Part shown: piece by piece, positions 61,980 to 64,000 of the stretch
Position numbering within the stretch: position 1 is the stretch's first letter
Layout of the letters: every line of letters starts with the position of its first letter
Assembly (NCBI GenBank): GCA_963827705.1
Contig: CAWHBN010000021.1
Span: 62,001 to 126,000 of the forward strand
DNA length: 64,000 nucleotides
Source of the DNA: JACDAN01 sp963827705
GTDB lineage: Bacteria; Actinomycetota; Thermoleophilia; Gaiellales; Gaiellaceae
Direction of reading: 5' to 3'
Position numbers and translations under genes: made by a program
Notes under the pieces: generated by a model
Told to the model about the DNA's origin: nothing
What the model saw: only the letters and a program-made list of their open reading frames with translations
Databases searched by the model: none

Positions 61980-62119
61980 ACGGGCGGGACGGCGACGTCT
62001 CGCCGCTCGCCTCGTGGGCGCCGGCGCTCTCGGGCGTGCATCGGGCCGCGGGCCCCGTGCCGACAGGGGCATAGGACGCACGCGGGCACCACCTGCCATG
62101 AATCCGCAGGTAGCCGACG

Positions 62120-62157
62120 GAATGGACGTCGTAGGTTCGAATCCCGCTGGGGGCATT
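62120..62157 (+). other. tRNA 3'-end-like sequence, possible attachment site
   Basis: GTAGGTTCGAATCCCGC (62131-62147) looks like a tRNA T-arm, with loop TTCGAAT, followed by TGGGGGC-A, which fits a 3' acceptor strand plus discriminator. Translation across it gives DVVGSNPAGG on one strand and PPAGFEPTTS on the other, the familiar artefacts of tRNA 3' ends. No matching 5' half (expected GCCCCCA about 65-80 bases upstream) is present, and the T-stem has one mismatch. It therefore looks like the tRNA-derived half of an att site left by integration, not a functional tRNA. Confidence 0.5.
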
Positions 62158-62468
62158 TGCACCCGCGCAGCGATGCGGAAAGCGCATGGTTGAGCCATGC
62201 GAGACGTGCGAGGTAGGCGGGATGCGCGAGAAGTTGCTCCTACCCATGCTCCTACCGAGATCAGGGCAGGAGATCGACAGACCTTCGGCCACCTGAGTAG
62301 CGTGGATCAAATAGGCCAGAACACACTCGCCTGGCCGAGCGTCCGCGAATGTTCCCCGGTTGGTCCGCTCCTGCTCTTGCCTCGAAGCGAGAGTGGACCG
62401 CGGACCCCGACACTCCTCCATCGCAGCAAGACGGCGGGCCATCTCAGGGCTCCCCACGCCGCGGCTTG
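62158..62468. other. Gene-poor stretch after the tRNA-like sequence
   Basis: About 310 bases of lower GC content than the dehydrogenase gene. No ORF here has family features; those listed by frame are chance. A direct repeat gctcctacc occurs at 62236-62244 and 62248-62256 (period 12). No integrase gene is present on this side. Confidence 0.4.
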
Positions 62469-62956
62469 TCAGCAGTGGGGCGCGGGCTCGGCGTCGACCT
62501 CAGCCTGCACGGCGTGCTCGGGCACCCAGCTTCCATCGTCGAGCTTGGCCCACGAGCCGCCCCTGAGACAGACGACGTCGACGGTATCGCCGGGGAACAG
62601 CAGGCCGGTGCCCACCGCCTCCCCCGCGTTGGTGTCGGGGGCGATCGTCGGGAACACCTGCTCGACGACGAAGTACCGGTGCGTCGACTGCGTGTCCTCG
62701 GTTAACGCGCCTAGGACGCCCTCGGCGGCGAACGCGAAGAGCACCGCGGCGCAGGTCGCGCTCAGCACGGTGGTGAGCAGGCGCCAACGAGGGGCGAAGT
62801 GCCAGGCGGCCACGCGGCGACCGACGCCGCGATCACCGCCACCGAGAGCCACACCGGGAAGTCTGTGACGAGCGAGAGCACGAGGACCGCCCCGCTGAGG
62901 ACCGCGACCACGGCGGCCAGGAGCGAGTTCGGGGTGGGCTTCGCGGGGCTGCTCAC
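62469..62956 (-). CDS. Small membrane protein with SH3-like external domain (frameshifted)
   Basis: GTG 62956 (MSSPAKPTPNSLLAAVVAVL) starts two membrane helices (LLAAVVAVLSGAVLVLSLV; LSVAVIAASVAAW). The frame breaks near 62812 and resumes in another frame as AWHFAPRWRLLTTVLSATCA, a third helix, then an external domain: FVVEQVFPTIAPDTNAGEAV, LLFPGDTVDVVCLRGGSWAK and LDDGSWVPEHAV. The last part fits a bacterial SH3 fold (GDTVDV...WAK..DG.WVP). A single missing base explains the break. About 162 residues after repair. Its function is unknown; similar proteins occur on actinobacterial mobile islands in my recollection. Confidence 0.5.
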
Positions 62957-63195
62957 CGCGGTGACGCTACCGCCACGCGCCGACGTCGGCACCGGCCTGG
63001 CAATCCCATGTCCCGCTACTGCTTTCCATGCATCTGAGTGGCGCCGATCGTGCCCAACCTGCCGCCGCACGCGCTTTCGCTATCGCCTGATTGCGAGCGT
63101 CTACGTAGCGAGCGCGCGACGCTCGCCCCGGACGAGAGGCGGGAGCCGCGGGAGAGCTCCGCGACATGGGCCAGCGTGCGGGAATGTCCCCTGAG
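62957..63195. other. Intergenic region before the methyltransferase 3' end
   Basis: About 240 bases between the SH3-like gene start and the methyltransferase stop, both on the minus strand. It should hold the promoter of the SH3-like gene. No RNA gene, repeat or operator could be recognised. Confidence 0.35.
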
Positions 63196-64000
63196 CTAGA
63201 AGGGGACGTATGGCCGGTCACCGGCGGCGATCTCGGCGTTCAACTCGCGCAGAGCTCGGTTCGTCTCAGCTGCGCGTTGGGCGATCTCAGCTCCCCAGCC
63301 GTAGGCGCTTGCGACCGACTTGTCGAGATGGTGGTGCAGTTCCGCGAGGTCCATCGTACGCCCCCTCGTCGACCTCGTTGTAAAGCCTCGTTAGGCCAAT
63401 CTCGCGCTCAAGGCAGATCTCCTGCCGACGCGTGACCGCGGCTCGCGCAGCAGCTGCAATCGCTTCTCGCTGCCCAGGGTCGATCGGGTATGGCCAGGGG
63501 AACGTCTCGAAAGCTGACGTCGGGGTGTAGCGAATACGGTCATCAAGCGTCGAGGAGCGTTCCTCCGCCCAGGCGGTGTGAATACAGGAGGTAAGGACGC
63601 CAAGGTGGTACTCCTCGTCGAGCGCGAAGACGTTGGTGGAGTTGCTCGCGACGACCTCGGGGTCACACCAGCAGAAGAGGATGCGCTTGCCAGTCGCCGT
63701 ACCGGCGATGAAGCGTCCCTTGCCGGCGACCTTCTCGCGGAAGACCGGACGCGGCCAAAGGAACTGCCACCACCTGGGATTGCGACCATATGAGCGACTC
63801 TCTTCTCGGCTCTGCCGTGCCTGGAAACGGACGATCTGAAGCGGATCCGGGTACTCCATAGCCTCTTCGAGAGTCCGAGTGCCGAAGTCGACGATGAAAC
63901 GGGATGGCCGCTGGAGCGGATCGTTCGCAATATCGCTGCCTGACAAGTACGGTCTGACGACGTCGCGATTTCGGGGCTGATCCTGCGCACGCAAGTGCTC
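63196..64000 (-). CDS. Class I DNA methyltransferase, C-terminal part (partial, frameshifted)
   Basis: The gene enters from beyond 64000; only the last 268 residues or so are seen. They match the target-recognition and C-terminal region of MmeI-like/DrmMI-like methyltransferases: DVVRPYLSGSDI, RPSRFIVDFGTRTLEEAMEY, WWQFLWPRPVFRE, STNVFALDEEYHLGVLTSCI and RYTPTSAFETFPWPYP. After LYNEVDEGAY the frame breaks; dropping one base near 63349 gives MDLAELHHHLDKSVASAYGW and a stop at 63196-63198 (ends DRPYVPF). The family includes Type IIL restriction-modification enzymes and methylases of DISARM-like defence systems; the N-terminal nuclease and SAM motifs lie outside the window, so the type cannot be decided. 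Confidence 0.8.

Noticed and set aside
62041..62157. Intact tRNA or tmRNA ending at 62155
   Set aside because: No 5' partner for the TGGGGGC acceptor strand at tRNA or tmRNA distance, no tmRNA 5' consensus (GGTTTCGAC) and an A-C mismatch in the T-stem; kept only as a 3' remnant.
61980..62193. C-terminal 70-residue extension of the acyl-CoA dehydrogenase as a novel domain
   Set aside because: It translates tRNA-like DNA (GSNPAGG) and non-conserved Arg-rich sequence; the family ends at ALGFR, so a shifted stop is the simpler explanation.

Overview
The window is a 64 kb piece of a GC-rich (roughly two-thirds GC or more) bacterial chromosome. Gene content and protein style point to a deep-branching actinomycete, most likely class Thermoleophilia (Gaiellales/Solirubrobacterales type): ClpC rather than ClpB, a DUF2469 protein (an actinobacterial family), a DUF4081-type GNAT, two acyl-CoA dehydrogenases, many GTG/TTG starts and very short gene spacing. 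This placement is inference from family knowledge; no rRNA gene is present to confirm it.

Layout. 1-8 kb: radA with its own terminator, two secreted beta-propeller proteins, an RDD membrane protein, an FMN 2-hydroxy-acid oxidase and clpC. 8-29 kb: an exopolysaccharide/capsule locus holding a polyprenyl-phosphate sugar transferase, a sugar-nucleotide epimerase with an internally duplicated C-terminus and a decayed partial copy beside it, a low-molecular-weight tyrosine phosphatase, five family-4-like and one family-2 glycosyltransferases, a Wzx flippase, two methyltransferases, a Wzy/ligase-like protein, a Wzc/CpsD-like kinase, a membrane-anchored sorbosone-dehydrogenase/Kelch fusion and a polysaccharide deacetylase. 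The minus-strand half of this locus follows greA, a membrane-anchored Clp-N protein and lysS with almost no spacing. 31-38 kb: dus, a membrane protein, coaX, DUF2469, folK, a secreted subtilase, folB and folP. 38-47 kb: a zinc metallopeptidase, a Ycf48-like propeller, an EamA transporter, then ftsH, hpt, tilS, a 31-residue membrane peptide, a histidine phosphatase and a GNAT in one minus-strand run. 47.5-51 kb: a tightly overlapping plus-strand run (CGNR regulator, membrane protein, DeoD-type nucleoside phosphorylase, diacylglycerol-kinase-like protein). 51-62 kb: L,D-transpeptidase, sirtuin, DUF3999/DUF2339 pair, thioesterase, VanW protein, BNR propeller, SDR and two divergent acyl-CoA dehydrogenases around a palindromic operator-like site.

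62-64 kb looks like the edge of an inserted island. Just after the second acyl-CoA dehydrogenase is a sequence resembling the last 35-40 nt of a tRNA, followed by gene-poor DNA, a small SH3-like membrane protein, and the C-terminal part of a large Class I DNA methyltransferase that runs off the window. This is the most likely place for a defence system, but its diagnostic genes lie outside the window.

A warning for any reader: at least eight clearly conserved genes (TolB-like, clpC, a small secreted protein, lysS, a membrane protein, coaX, DUF3999, the terminal methyltransferase) are each broken by a single-base indel, nearly always one extra base. Several are essential, so these are best read as consensus/assembly errors and not real pseudogenes. 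In each case I give the span of the repaired gene.
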